The notes: a model not told the origin generated them from the letters alone. Positions 33,864 through 45,064 are shown, numbered from the stretch's first letter. The stretch is DNA of 64,000 nt from Pseudomonas sp. R-28-1W-6 (GCF_009799925.1 NZ_WELK01000001.1:558001-622000), one strand, 5' to 3'. A program made the numbers and translations.

Positions 33864-34751
33864 ATGCATGCTACCGCAGTGCCGCGCTCCCCTCTAGCTC
33901 TCGCCGGAGGGCTGTTGACCCTGATACGTCCCCGTCAGTGGGTGAAGAACGTATTCGTTATCGCTCCCCTGATTTTTGCCGGAGAGTTTCTCAATATCGC
34001 CTCGATTGAGAAGGTACTGCTGGCCACACTGATTTTCTGTATCGCCTCCTCGGCCACCTATATCGTCAACGATCTGCACGATATCGAGCGTGATCGACGC
34101 CATCCGCTCAAGTCGAAAAAGCGTCCACTGGCATCCGGCCAGGTCGCTGTGTCATCGGCCGCGGTATTGCTTCTGGTGCTCTATGGGCTGCTGGGCGTCG
34201 CCTGGGTGCTGTTGCCCACTGTGGTTTACGTGGTGCTGGGCTACATGTTGCTCAATCTGGCCTATACCTTCGTGCTCAAGCACCAGCCGGTCATCGATAT
34301 CTTCACCATCGCCATGGGCTTTGTCCTGCGGGTCTATGCCGGGGCTACTGCCCTTGACGTGCCGGTATCATCCTGGATGTTCGTCACGACCCTGTGCCTG
34401 GCGCTCTACCTGGCTGCGGTAAAGCGGCGCCAGGAGCTTGCCTGCAACGGTTCGGAAAGCCGCGAGGTGCTGCAGCATTACACGCCGGAGTTGATTGATC
34501 GGTATGCCGAAATGGCGGCCACCGGCGCTCTGCTGTTCTACAGCCTGTTTGTCATGACCGCGCGCCCGGAAATGGTCATGACCATTCCATTGGTGCTGTA
34601 TGGCTTGTATCGCTACTGGTTCATCGTCGAGGCGAAGGAGGCCGGTGAGTCGCCTACCGATGCCCTGTTGAGCGACTGGCAGCTGCTGATCACCGTGGTT
34701 GTCTGGGGTGGCGTAAGCGCTTATGCCATTTGGCCGAGCAGCCCCGTATGA
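33864..34751 (+). CDS. UbiA-family decaprenyl-phosphate phosphoribosyltransferase-like enzyme
   Basis: This 295-residue prenyltransferase-fold membrane protein has eight to nine helices. It opens with LIRPRQWVKNVFVIAPLIFAG, the signature of 5-phospho-ribosyl-1-diphosphate:polyprenyl-phosphate transferases (Rv3806c type). The metal-binding motif NDLHDIERDRRHPLK (near residues 68-82) and a second acidic loop near 170 are present. It attaches phosphoribose to polyprenyl phosphate, the committed step of D-arabinofuranose donor synthesis. It is divergent from the GtrA-DprE1-DprE2 operon and overlaps the phosphatase-like gene by ATGA. Confidence 0.87.
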   Translation: MHATAVPRSPLALAGGLLTLIRPRQWVKNVFVIAPLIFAGEFLNIASIEKVLLATLIFCIASSATYIVNDLHDIERDRRHPLKSKKRPLASGQVAVSSAAVLLLVLYGLLGVAWVLLPTVVYVVLGYMLLNLAYTFVLKHQPVIDIFTIAMGFVLRVYAGATALDVPVSSWMFVTTLCLALYLAAVKRRQELACNGSESREVLQHYTPELIDRYAEMAATGALLFYSLFVMTARPEMVMTIPLVLYGLYRYWFIVEAKEAGESPTDALLSDWQLLITVVVWGGVSAYAIWPSSPV

Positions 34752-35187
34752 AGATGGAAATTGCTTACCTGGTTACACCTTTATTTGCATGGCTATGCGC
34801 GGGGTGCATCAAGTTCGCGGTCAACACCCTGCGTGCCAGGCGTTTGGCATTTGATCTGATCGGTTATGGTGGGATGCCCAGCAACCACAGTGCGATCGTA
34901 GCCAGCATGGTTGCACTGATCGCGCTGCGCGAGGGGATTGCCGAGCCGGCCTTCGGTGTGGCCGTTACCCTGGCTTTTATCGTGTTGCTGGATGCCAACA
35001 GCTTGCGTCGCCAGGTCGGGCTGCATGCCCAGGCGATCAATGAAGTTCGCTCTGTCGGCCAGCCACTGCGCGAGCGCATGGGGCACAGCCGCCTGGAAAT
35101 CCTGGCGGGGCTGATCGTGGGGGCTGTGACCGCCTGGCTGGTTGATTTGACGGAGCTGTGGCTAAACGACTCGATGGGTACGCTCTC

Positions 35188-35191
<4 letters not shown>
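34748..35191 (+). CDS. divergent PAP2 (DUF212) family membrane protein, candidate DPPR phosphatase
   Basis: This 147-residue membrane protein has the DUF212 pattern: YGGMPSNHSAIVASMVALIAL near residues 36-56, LDANSLRRQVGLHA near 82-95 and RMGHSRLEILAG near 114-125. The last is equivalent to the GHS of acid phosphatases. In the arabinose pathway a phosphatase must remove the 5-phosphate after the UbiA step; mycobacteria use a PAP2 protein (Rv3807c). The overlap with the UbiA-like gene supports this role here. Catalysis by DUF212 is not proven, so that remains inference. Confidence 0.82.
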
Positions 35192-37070
<1,879 letters not shown>

Positions 37071-37075
37071 GGCGC

Positions 37076-38515
37076 ATGATCGTTCCCGTCATTCTTTCCG
37101 GTGGCGCCGGTACCCGCCTGTGGCCGGTATCGCGAGAGGATCATCCCAAGCCCTTCATGCGCCTGCCGGATGGCCAGTCGCTGCTGTTGAAGACTTACCT
37201 GCGCGCCGCCGGGCTGCTTGGCGCGGGTGGCGAGATCGTCACGGTGACCAACCGCGAGCACTACTTCGAGAGCAGGGATCACTTTGCCGAGGCCAAGCTG
37301 GCGGGGTGCCGCGCGCGTTTTCTGCTGGAGCCGCAGGGGCGCAACACGGCGCCAGCGCTGGCGGTTGCCGCCCTGGCTTTGGCGGCCGAACATGGTGACG
37401 ATGCGGTGCTGGTGGTGATGGCCGCAGATCATCTGATTCATGACCTGGCGGGCTTCAAGGCGGCTACCGAGCATGCGGTACGGCTGGCCGAGCAGGGTTA
37501 TCTGGTGACCTACGGCGTGCGCCCGACTGCTCCGGAAACCGGTTTCGGCTATATCGAGGCGGGTGCTGCGCTGGATGAGCTGGGTGGTTGCCAGGTGCAG
37601 CGCTTTGTCGAGAAGCCGGACAGCGTGACGGCCCAGGAGTACCTCGACAGCGGTCGCTTCCTGTGGAATTCGGGCATGTTCTGTTTCACTGCCGGTAGCC
37701 TGATCCGCGAGTTGCAGGCCCATGCGCCCGAGCTGCTCGAGCAGGCGCGCGTGTGCATCGAGCACAGCCCTCTGCAGACCAATGCCGGTGGGCTGATGCA
37801 GGAACTGCAGGCGGCCAGCTTTGCGGCATTGCCGGACATCTCCATCGACTATGCGGTGATGGAGCGCTCCGCGCGGGTGGCGGTGGTACCGGCGCAATTC
37901 GACTGGAGCGATATCGGCTCATGGAAGGCCCTGCGTGAGCTGGTGGCGGCGGATGCCGACTGCAACCGCGCGCAAGGCGATGCCCTGTTCATCGATAGCC
38001 GCAATACCTACGTACAGAGCCAGGGCCGCCTGGTCGCCACGGTCGGAGTCGACGACCTGATCGTGGTCGAGACGCCCGATGCGATTCTGGTCGCGCATGC
38101 CGACCGCGCGCAGCAAGTAGGCCAGGTGGCTAAACGGCTGAAACTGGAGAACCACCAGGCCTATCGCCTGCATCGCACGGTCGCGCGGCCTTGGGGCACC
38201 TACACGGTGCTCGAAGAAGGCCCGCGCTTCAAGATCAAACGCATCGTGGTGAAGCCAGGCGCGGCCCTGTCGCTGCAGATGCATCACCATCGCAGCGAGC
38301 ACTGGATCGTCGTGCAGGGCATGGCCAAGGTGGTCAACGGCGGCGAACCGCGCCTGATCAACAGCAACGAGTCGACCTTTATCCCTGCGGGGCACAAGCA
38401 TCGCCTGGAAAACCCCGGGGTGATCGATCTGGTGATGATCGAGGTGCAGAGCGGCGAGTACCTGGGCGAGGATGACATCGTTCGCTTCGAAGACCAGTAC
38501 GGCAGGGTGCTCTGA
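37076..38515 (+). CDS. wbpW: mannose-1-phosphate guanylyltransferase / phosphomannose isomerase
   Basis: This 479-residue bifunctional enzyme makes GDP-mannose for the rhamnose branch. The N-terminal nucleotidyltransferase has ILSGGAGTRLWPVSRE (near 6-21) and FVEKPD (near 178-183). The C-terminal cupin isomerase domain has RPWGTYTVLEEG, LQMHHHRSEHWIVVQG (metal-binding His, near 401-416) and an IPAGHKHRLENPG segment. A CAAGGAG ribosome-binding site precedes ATG 37076. Its stop overlaps wzm (TGATG). Named from its position in the A-band cluster; algA-like paralogues exist elsewhere in pseudomonads. Confidence 0.93.
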   Translation: MIVPVILSGGAGTRLWPVSREDHPKPFMRLPDGQSLLLKTYLRAAGLLGAGGEIVTVTNREHYFESRDHFAEAKLAGCRARFLLEPQGRNTAPALAVAALALAAEHGDDAVLVVMAADHLIHDLAGFKAATEHAVRLAEQGYLVTYGVRPTAPETGFGYIEAGAALDELGGCQVQRFVEKPDSVTAQEYLDSGRFLWNSGMFCFTAGSLIRELQAHAPELLEQARVCIEHSPLQTNAGGLMQELQAASFAALPDISIDYAVMERSARVAVVPAQFDWSDIGSWKALRELVAADADCNRAQGDALFIDSRNTYVQSQGRLVATVGVDDLIVVETPDAILVAHADRAQQVGQVAKRLKLENHQAYRLHRTVARPWGTYTVLEEGPRFKIKRIVVKPGAALSLQMHHHRSEHWIVVQGMAKVVNGGEPRLINSNESTFIPAGHKHRLENPGVIDLVMIEVQSGEYLGEDDIVRFEDQYGRVL

Positions 38516-39312
38516 TGGCGCTGGGTATGGCTCGCGCGGTATGGAGTTACCGCGGTTTCGTGCTGGGCAGCGTCCAGCGCGAGTTTCAGACGCGCTACCG
38601 CAACTCCTTGTTCGGCGCGGCATGGACGATACTCAATCCACTGTCGATGATCATCGTCTACACGGTGATTTTCTCCCAGCTGATGCAGGCCCGCCTGCCC
38701 GGCGTGGATAACGGCCTGGCCTACGGCATCTACCTGTGCGCCGGGATCCTGGCCTGGGGGTTCTTCGCCGAGGTCATCGGGCGCAGCCAGTCGGTGTTTC
38801 TGGAACACGCCAATCTGATCAAGAAGCTCAGTTTCCCGCGCATCTGCCTGCCCTTGATCGTGGTGCTGAACGCCAGCCTGAACTTCGCCATCATCTTTGC
38901 GCTGTTTCTCGGCTTCTTGTTGGTGACGCAGAACTTTCCGGGCTGGGCGGTGCTGGGGGTGATTCCGGTGCTGTTGATCCAGATCGCCTTTTCCATCGGG
39001 CTGGGCATCCTTCTCGGGGTGCTCAACGTGTTCTTCCGCGATGTCGGGCAGTTTGTCGGCATCTTCCTGCAGTTCTGGTTCTGGCTCACGCCGATCGTCT
39101 ATCCGGCGTCGATCCTGCCCGAGGGTATCCGTCCGCTGATCGAAGCCAATCCCATGGTGCCGCTGATCTCCGCCTACCAGGGCATCTTCGTCTATGGCCA
39201 GTGGCCGCTGTGGTCGACGCTCTGGCCGTCCGCGCTGCTGGCTGGCGTGCTCTGTCTGTTGGCCATGCGCCTGTTCCGCAAGCGCTCCGGTGAAATGGTG
39301 GATGAACTCTGA
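38515..39312 (+). CDS. wzm: A-band polysaccharide ABC exporter, membrane subunit
   Basis: This 265-residue ABC-2 type permease has six helices. The N-terminal amphipathic region (REFQTRYRNSLFGAAWTILNPL) matches Wzm proteins that export O-polysaccharide built in the cytoplasm on undecaprenyl pyrophosphate. Further helices include FFAEVIGRSQSVFLEHANLI and FWFWLTPIVYP. One-base overlaps with wbpW and wzt point to one transcript. Works with the Wzt ATPase encoded next. Confidence 0.95.
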   Translation: MALGMARAVWSYRGFVLGSVQREFQTRYRNSLFGAAWTILNPLSMIIVYTVIFSQLMQARLPGVDNGLAYGIYLCAGILAWGFFAEVIGRSQSVFLEHANLIKKLSFPRICLPLIVVLNASLNFAIIFALFLGFLLVTQNFPGWAVLGVIPVLLIQIAFSIGLGILLGVLNVFFRDVGQFVGIFLQFWFWLTPIVYPASILPEGIRPLIEANPMVPLISAYQGIFVYGQWPLWSTLWPSALLAGVLCLLAMRLFRKRSGEMVDEL

Positions 39313-40547
39313 TGGGTAGCATTCAAGTTGCTCAACTGGGCAAGGCTTACAAGCAATACCCCACCCGCTGGGCGCGTCTGGCGGAATGGCTGATCCCCTT
39401 CTCCAGGCCGCGTCACCAGCTGAAGTGGGTGCTGCAGGATGTCTCGTTCAACGTCAATCCCGGTGAGGCCCTGGGCATCATCGGGATCAACGGCGCGGGC
39501 AAGAGCACGCTGCTGAAGATGATCACCGGCACGACCCAGCCGAGTAGCGGGCAGATCCATATCCAGGGGCGAGTGGCGGCACTGCTCGAGCTGGGCATGG
39601 GTTTCCACCCGGACTTCAGCGGCCGGCAGAACGTATTCATGGCCGGCCAGCTGCTGGGCTTGAGCATGGAGGAGCTGCAGGCGCTGATGCCCGAGATCGA
39701 GGCCTTCGCCGAGATTGGCCCGTACATGGATCAGCCGGTTCGCACCTATTCCAGCGGCATGCAGATGCGCCTGGCGTTCAGCGTGGCCACCGCACGGCGC
39801 CCGGATGTGCTGATCGTCGATGAGGCGCTGTCGGTGGGTGATGCCTATTTTCAGCACAAGAGCTTCGATCGCATCCGCGAGTTCCGCAAGTCCGGCACCA
39901 CGCTGCTGATTGTGTCGCATGACCGTCAGGCCATCCAGAACCTCTGCGATCGCGCGATCCTGCTGGCCCATGGTCGGCTGGCGCTGGAGGGGGCCCCGGA
40001 AGAGGTTATGGACTTCTACAGTGCCATGCTGGCCGAGAAAGAGCAGCAGACGGTCCGTCAGGAGCGCCTGGACAACGGCAAGATCCGCACCATTTCCGGA
40101 ACCGGTGAGGCCGGCTTCAGCGATATCGCCTTGCTCAATGCCCAGGGGCAGCGAGTCGAAGTGCTGGAGGTCGGCAGTCGCGCCACGCTGGAGGTAACGG
40201 TCGAGGTGCGCGCGCCGATCACTCGGCTGGTGCTCGGCTTCATGATCAAGGATCGCATGGGGCAGGCGATCTATGGCATCAATACCCATCGCCTGCACCG
40301 CGAGCTGGAGAACCTCTCGGCAGGCGAGCGCATCGTCTATCGCTTCGCCTTTCCGGCGAATCTGGGCAAGGGCAATTACTCGGTTGCCTTGTCCTTGTCG
40401 CGCTTCGACTCGCACCTGGACACCAACTACGAGTGGCGCGATTTCGCCCTGGTGTTCCATGTGATCAACATCAACAAGCCCGATTTCGTCGGTTGCGCCT
40501 CGCTGGATGCCGATATCAGCATCCAGCGCCTGCCACAGCCGGCCTGA
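39312..40547 (+). CDS. wzt: A-band polysaccharide ABC exporter, ATPase with carbohydrate-binding domain
   Basis: This 411-residue ATPase has Walker A GINGAGKST near residues 58-66, signature YSSGMQMRL near 145-153, Walker B VLIVDEAL near 165-172 and the H-loop ISH/VSHDRQ. The C-terminal domain (about residues 265-405) is the beta-sandwich found in Wzt proteins that recognise the modified end of the finished chain. Because that domain reads terminal modifications, it links to the methyltransferase and acyltransferase genes upstream in this window. Overlaps wzm by one base. Confidence 0.94.
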   Translation: MGSIQVAQLGKAYKQYPTRWARLAEWLIPFSRPRHQLKWVLQDVSFNVNPGEALGIIGINGAGKSTLLKMITGTTQPSSGQIHIQGRVAALLELGMGFHPDFSGRQNVFMAGQLLGLSMEELQALMPEIEAFAEIGPYMDQPVRTYSSGMQMRLAFSVATARRPDVLIVDEALSVGDAYFQHKSFDRIREFRKSGTTLLIVSHDRQAIQNLCDRAILLAHGRLALEGAPEEVMDFYSAMLAEKEQQTVRQERLDNGKIRTISGTGEAGFSDIALLNAQGQRVEVLEVGSRATLEVTVEVRAPITRLVLGFMIKDRMGQAIYGINTHRLHRELENLSAGERIVYRFAFPANLGKGNYSVALSLSRFDSHLDTNYEWRDFALVFHVININKPDFVGCASLDADISIQRLPQPA

Positions 40548-40570
40548 GTCCCTATTTTTGCGAGAACCCC

Positions 40571-41968
40571 ATGCGTTTTCTCATTGAATGCACCTACGTT
40601 TACGAGCACCCCCAGGACAACTCGGGCATCCAGCGAGTGGTGCGCAACATCGTCAATAATCTGGAAGCGCTGGATGGCGATACGCAGTGTGTGCCGGTCA
40701 TCCTGAAGAATGACAAGGTCTACGGGGTGACGCAGCTCAGCCCGGCCCGTGGTGGCCGCTGGTTGAGCCGCTGCCAGGCCTGGCTGTCGCTGACCCATGA
40801 TCGCCTGGGCCGGCTGCGCCACCGGATCTGGCTGGCTTACGCGCAGCGCGAGCGCAAATGGCCGTTCCACCATTCGCCCACACTGCGCTTCCTTTTGCGC
40901 TTGCCCTGCAAGGCCCTCAGCTTCTGCCTGGCAGTGCCGCAAAAAATGCTGGCACAAGTGTCCTTGAACTATGTGGACAAGACCCGTGCGGTAGAAATGA
41001 CCTGCCAGCCCGGCGATGTGCTGGTGCTGCTGGACTCCTCCTGGCACGCCGATTTCTTTCCGGTGGCCGAGCGCCTGCAGCGGGAGGGCGTGGGTATCGT
41101 TTCGGTCATCTACGATCTGATCCCGCTGACCCACCCGCAGTTTTGCGATGAAGGCCTGGTGCGTGTCTTCGAGCAGTGGTTCGACTGGATCGCCCGCACG
41201 GCCGATGGTTTCATCGCCATCTCGCAGACCATTAGCGATCAGGTGCGTAGCGAGGTGCAATGGCGCCTGGGACGTGAAATGGCCGAGCAGCGCTGGTTCG
41301 ATCATTTCCACCTGGGCAGCGAGCTGGATCGGGCTCATCCGGGGGCGGTGGTGCGTCAGGAAGTACGACGGATGTGCAAGGCGCGTCCGGTTTACCTGAT
41401 GGTCAGCACCATCGAACCACGCAAGAATCATGTATATCTGCTCAACGTTTTCGAGCGGCTGTGGGACGAGGGCAGTGACGTGGCGCTGTGCTTTGTCGGC
41501 AAGATCGGCTGGAAGACCGAAAAACTGATCGAGCGGATCAGGCAGCACCCCCAGCTGAACAAACGCCTGTTCATGTTCAACGACCTCAGCGATCGCGAGC
41601 TCGAATACTGCTACAGCCATTCGCGCGCCCTGGTCTTCCCATCCTATGTCGAAGGTTTCGGTCTGCCGCTGGTCGAGGCCATGCAGCGTGGCCTGCCGGC
41701 CATGGCCAGCGACATCCCGGTGTTCCGCGAGATTGGTGGAGACTCCATGGCCTATTTCGGCCTGTCCGAGCCCGAGTCGCTGTGTCGCCTGGTGCGGCGC
41801 TTCGAAGAGAGCGGAAAATTTCCCGCGCCGACCTGCCTGAGCCAGTGGTCCTGGTTGTCATGGAAGGACTCGGCCGCGCAGTTGATCGGGCGGGTGCGCA
41901 GCCATACCGGTGCGCCCCGAGCCATCGAGCGGGCAGCGGGTTCCGATGTCCATATCGGTCGCCTTTAA
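40571..41968 (+). CDS. wbpX: A-band rhamnosyltransferase WbpX-like (GT4)
   Basis: This 465-residue GT-B glycosyltransferase starts at ATG 40571; a long in-frame upstream extension overlaps wzt and is not credible. The C-terminal donor domain has LMVSTIEPRKNHVYLL (near 277-292) and VFPSYVEGFGLPLVEAMQRG (near 355-374), the GT4 pattern. The N-terminus shows CTYVYEHPQDNSGIQRVVRN. In P. aeruginosa WbpX, WbpY and WbpZ transfer D-rhamnose from GDP-D-rhamnose. The symbol is given from identical gene order (rmd-gmd-wbpW-wzm-wzt-X-Y-Z). Confidence 0.88.
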   Translation: MRFLIECTYVYEHPQDNSGIQRVVRNIVNNLEALDGDTQCVPVILKNDKVYGVTQLSPARGGRWLSRCQAWLSLTHDRLGRLRHRIWLAYAQRERKWPFHHSPTLRFLLRLPCKALSFCLAVPQKMLAQVSLNYVDKTRAVEMTCQPGDVLVLLDSSWHADFFPVAERLQREGVGIVSVIYDLIPLTHPQFCDEGLVRVFEQWFDWIARTADGFIAISQTISDQVRSEVQWRLGREMAEQRWFDHFHLGSELDRAHPGAVVRQEVRRMCKARPVYLMVSTIEPRKNHVYLLNVFERLWDEGSDVALCFVGKIGWKTEKLIERIRQHPQLNKRLFMFNDLSDRELEYCYSHSRALVFPSYVEGFGLPLVEAMQRGLPAMASDIPVFREIGGDSMAYFGLSEPESLCRLVRRFEESGKFPAPTCLSQWSWLSWKDSAAQLIGRVRSHTGAPRAIERAAGSDVHIGRL

Positions 41969-43082
41969 CGCCTCGATCCTGCGCGCACCGCGTACCGGCA
42001 TCGGCCAGTACCTGGTCGAGCTGGTGCGTGCGCTGGCCACGGACCCCGAGTTTGAGCCGTGGCTGTTCAACGGCTGGAACTGGCAGGCGCAACTGCCGGC
42101 CGCGGCGTTGCCCGGCTATTCGCGCTTGAGCGCGCTGGTGAAGCGCGGTGTGCCGAATGCCTATGCCCTGCGCCGGCTGGTCGAGCAGCGGCGTTTCAGT
42201 CGCAAGGCGGCGTGCGCCGATCTCTACCACGAGCCCAGCCTGTGGCCGTTCGAGTTCGACGGGCCGATGGTCATGACCCTGCACGACCTGACCCATGTGC
42301 GCTTCCCGCAGACGCAGCCGGCCGACCGCCTGGCCGCGATCGAGCGGCATGCGGCGCGCGGGGTCGAGCGAGCGCAGCGCATCCTGGTCGATTCGCAGTT
42401 CATTGCCGACGAGGTGTGTGCTCATTACGGCGTGCCGGCAGAACGGATCGTCGTCGCCCCCCTGGGCTGCGCGGCGCGCTTCCACCCGCGCGCGCCGGAG
42501 CAGCTGGCGGCGCGCCTGGCGGCGCTGGGCTTGCAGGCGGGCCGCTACCTGCTGTGTGTCGGTACCCTGGAGCCGCGCAAGAACCTGCAGCTGGCCCTGC
42601 GCGCCTACGAGCGCTTGCCGGCGGCGCTGCGCGAGCGCTATCCGCTGGTCCTGGCGGGAATGCCCGGTTGGCGCGCGGAGCAGCTGGCGGAGCCCCTGCA
42701 GCGCGCTCTGGCCAGCCAGCAGGTGCGCCTGCTCGGTTACCAGGATGACAACGCTCTGGCCGAGCTGTTCGCCGGGGCCCGTCTGTTGCTGTTTCCTTCG
42801 CTGTATGAGGGCTTTGGTCTGCCGGTGCTGGAGGCCATGGCCAGCGGCACGCCGGTGATCCTGAGCCGGGGCTCGGCATTGTCGGAGGTGGCGGGAGAGG
42901 CCGGCCTGTACATCGACCCGCAGAACGAGGTGGTGTGCGCTGCGGCCATCCAGCTGCTGGTCGAGGATCAGGCCCGCTGGCTGGCACTGCGCGAGGCCGG
43001 GCTGACGCAGGCACAGGCCTATTCCTGGCAGCGCTGCGCGCAGATCACCGCTGGCGTATACCGTGAGGCGGTGAAGGCCTGA
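41946..43082 (+). CDS. wbpY: A-band rhamnosyltransferase WbpY-like (GT4)
   Basis: This 378-residue GT4 glycosyltransferase has SVAFNASILRAPRTGIGQYLVE in outline at the N-terminus (acceptor domain), LCVGTLEPRKNLQLAL (near 200-215) and LFPSLYEGFGLPVLEAMASG (near 280-299) in the donor domain. ATG 41946 lies inside wbpX by 23 bases; this overlap implies coupling. GC is high, like that of flanking core genes, in contrast to the polysaccharide genes at 23700-31400. Function by synteny. Confidence 0.88.
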   Translation: MSISVAFNASILRAPRTGIGQYLVELVRALATDPEFEPWLFNGWNWQAQLPAAALPGYSRLSALVKRGVPNAYALRRLVEQRRFSRKAACADLYHEPSLWPFEFDGPMVMTLHDLTHVRFPQTQPADRLAAIERHAARGVERAQRILVDSQFIADEVCAHYGVPAERIVVAPLGCAARFHPRAPEQLAARLAALGLQAGRYLLCVGTLEPRKNLQLALRAYERLPAALRERYPLVLAGMPGWRAEQLAEPLQRALASQQVRLLGYQDDNALAELFAGARLLLFPSLYEGFGLPVLEAMASGTPVILSRGSALSEVAGEAGLYIDPQNEVVCAAAIQLLVEDQARWLALREAGLTQAQAYSWQRCAQITAGVYREAVKA

Positions 43083-44194
43083 TGCGTGTCCTGCATTTCT
43101 TCAAGACCTACCTGCCGGAGACCGTTGGTGGCATCGAGCAGGTCATCTACCAGCTGTGCCAGAGCACCGGGGCCCACGGCGTGGAGAACGAGGTGCTGAC
43201 CCTGAGCGCCGATCCTCGGCCGGAGCAGCTGACGGTGGGCAACCACCGGGTGCACCGGGCCAAGCTCGATCTGCAACTGGCGTCCACCGGCTTCTCCTAC
43301 AGTGCGCTGGGGCGCCTGAAGGCCTTGGCCGCGCAGGCCGACATCGTGCATTACCACTTCCCCTGGCCCTTCATGGACCTGCTGCATCTGGTGGCCGGGA
43401 TCGACAAGCCCTATGTGGTGTCTTACCACTCGGACATCGTTCGGCAGAAGCATCTGTTGCGCCTGTATCGGCCGCTGATGCACCGTTTTCTCGACAAGGC
43501 CGGGCGGATCATCGCCGCCTCGCCCAATTACCTGGAAAGCAGCGAAGTGCTGCAGCACTACCGGGACAAGGTCGAGGTCATTCCCTATGGCCTGGATAAG
43601 GCGGCTTTCCCCGTGCCGGGGGCGCAGCGCCTGCAGTATTGGGCCGAGCGTTGCGGGCCGCGGTTCTTTCTCTTCGTCGGGGTGATGCGCTACTACAAGG
43701 GGCTGCATGTGCTCCTCGAGGCGGCACGAGGAGCGGATTACCCCATCGTGATAGTCGGTTCCGGGCCGCTGGAGCAGGAGCTGCTCGCCCAGGCCAAGGC
43801 GCTCGGGCTGAACCACTTGCACTTTGTCGGGCGCGTCGATGAGGAGGACAAGGCGGCGTTGCTGCAGCTATGCACCGCCTTCGTGTTTCCTTCGCACCTG
43901 CGCTCGGAAGCCTTCGGCATCTCCCTGCTGGAGGCGGCGATGTTCGGCAAACCGATGGTTTCCTGCGAGATCGGTACCGGCACCTCGTTCATCAATCAGT
44001 CCGGCGAGACCGGCTGGACGGTGCCCCCGGCCGATGCGCCGGCATTGCGCGCGGCGCTGGATGCACTGTGGAACAACCCGCAACAGGCCGCCGAGATGGG
44101 GTGGCGGGCCGAGCAACGCTATTGGCAGCTATTCACCGCCGAGCGCATGGGCGCGCAGATGACCCGGGTCTATCGCCAGCTGCTCGCGCGCTGA
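43082..44194 (+). CDS. wbpZ: A-band glycosyltransferase WbpZ-like (GT4)
   Basis: This 370-residue GT4 glycosyltransferase starts MRVLHFFKTYLPETVGGIEQ. The donor-site signature is FLFVGVMRYYKGLHVLLEAA (near 198-217) and FPSHLRSEAFGISLLEAAMFG (near 270-290). In P. aeruginosa WbpZ adds the first D-rhamnose to the lipid-linked primer. It overlaps wbpY by one base and is the last gene of the cluster, followed by a GC hairpin. Confidence 0.9.
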   Translation: MRVLHFFKTYLPETVGGIEQVIYQLCQSTGAHGVENEVLTLSADPRPEQLTVGNHRVHRAKLDLQLASTGFSYSALGRLKALAAQADIVHYHFPWPFMDLLHLVAGIDKPYVVSYHSDIVRQKHLLRLYRPLMHRFLDKAGRIIAASPNYLESSEVLQHYRDKVEVIPYGLDKAAFPVPGAQRLQYWAERCGPRFFLFVGVMRYYKGLHVLLEAARGADYPIVIVGSGPLEQELLAQAKALGLNHLHFVGRVDEEDKAALLQLCTAFVFPSHLRSEAFGISLLEAAMFGKPMVSCEIGTGTSFINQSGETGWTVPPADAPALRAALDALWNNPQQAAEMGWRAEQRYWQLFTAERMGAQMTRVYRQLLAR

Positions 44195-44216
44195 GCCATC
44201 CGAGGATGTTCGCGCC

Positions 44217-44248
44217 GGCCAGCCCGGCGCTTGAGGCCGGGGCTGGCC
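44217..44248. terminator. GC-rich hairpin between wbpZ and DUF2388 gene
   Basis: Arms GGCCAGCCCGGC and its complement (one bulged G) enclose a seven-base loop in the 61-base gap of two convergent genes. The T-tail is short (CGTTTG), so termination strength is uncertain. Confidence 0.55.
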
Positions 44249-44255
44249 GTTTGCA

Positions 44256-44573
44256 TCACAGGACGAGAATGGCCTGGGCCAGTTGCAGGTCATCGGCCCG
44301 CAGCTGCGGCACCTGCTGGCGGATGTGCTGCAGGGCGGCCTCCAGGCGCGCGCCGCGGATATCGCCCTGGCTGGCGACGAAACTGGCGGCGTCGTCGCGG
44401 GCGGCCAGCACGATCTTGTCGTCGCTGAAGGACGAGGAAATGTCGGAAGTGGCCTCGGAGGTCGCATCTAGCGCGCCCACTGTGGCATCGGTGGTGACTA
44501 CGAAACTGGTGGCCGAGGCGTTGGCGGCCAAGGTCAGCAGGGCGGCGGCGGCAAGCTGATGCAGACGGGACAT
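44256..44573 (-). CDS. DUF2388-family secreted small protein, paralogue
   Basis: This 105-residue protein has a signal peptide (MSRLHQLAAAALLTLAANASA). It shares the core KIVLAARDDAASFVAS with the protein at 19227-19550 and ends DLQLAQAILVL. Function is unknown. The two paralogues bracket the polysaccharide region. The gene is preceded by a purine-rich GGAG motif and appears to be monocistronic. Confidence 0.85.
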   Translation of the reverse strand: MSRLHQLAAAALLTLAANASATSFVVTTDATVGALDATSEATSDISSSFSDDKIVLAARDDAASFVASQGDIRGARLEAALQHIRQQVPQLRADDLQLAQAILVL

Positions 44574-44657
44574 GGTGAAGCTCCTGGCTAACGGGAAGAT
44601 GGCGCGATTGCGCGTCCGGACAGTCTAGCGCGGGGCGTCGGGGGCGGCCAGGCTGGC

Positions 44658-44873
44658 TCAGCGCCAGAACGGCTTGGCCAGCTCCGCGTGGCGCTCGGCC
44701 GCGCAGATGCCGGCGTCGGCCAGCAGGCGTTCATCCAGTTGTGCCAGCTGGCGGCGGGTGCGGGCGCGCTGGCGCCAGAGCAGCAGGGCGGCGAGCAGGC
44801 GCAGCGGCCAGGCGGTCGGAGTGGGGCGGCTGGCAAGTGCGGTGGGCTGGGTGCGGGGCAGTGTGCGTTCCAT
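44658..44873 (-). CDS. DUF1127-family small protein
   Basis: This 71-residue basic protein has a C-terminal DUF1127 motif (RRQLAQLDERLLADAGICAA near residues 40-59, ending in KPFWR). Similar short proteins act in some Proteobacteria in phosphate, RNA or metabolic regulation by binding partners. The first 25 residues are Pro/Thr-rich. It is shorter than most annotated genes and could be missed. No partner is indicated by neighbours. Confidence 0.8.
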   Translation of the reverse strand: MERTLPRTQPTALASRPTPTAWPLRLLAALLLWRQRARTRRQLAQLDERLLADAGICAAERHAELAKPFWR

Positions 44874-45037
44874 GGCGATGCGTCCTTCCCGCGAGAGCGG
44901 GGGTTATGGCAGTCCATGGTGGGGGTTGGCAGGTGGCCGTTGTAGTCACAGCCGGATGGAATTGTGCTGCAGCAGTTCGTCGGCATGGGCAACTGTATCG
45001 GTCGTGCATGGCGCCGGCTGTGCTGTGCGCAGAAACA

Positions 45038-45064
45038 AAAAACCCGGCACATGGCCGGGTTTTT
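45038..45064. terminator. intrinsic terminator after pntB
   Basis: An 11-bp stem (AAAAACCCGGC with its complement) with a five-base loop has T-runs on either strand. It lies 20 bases past the pntB stop. Confidence 0.88.
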
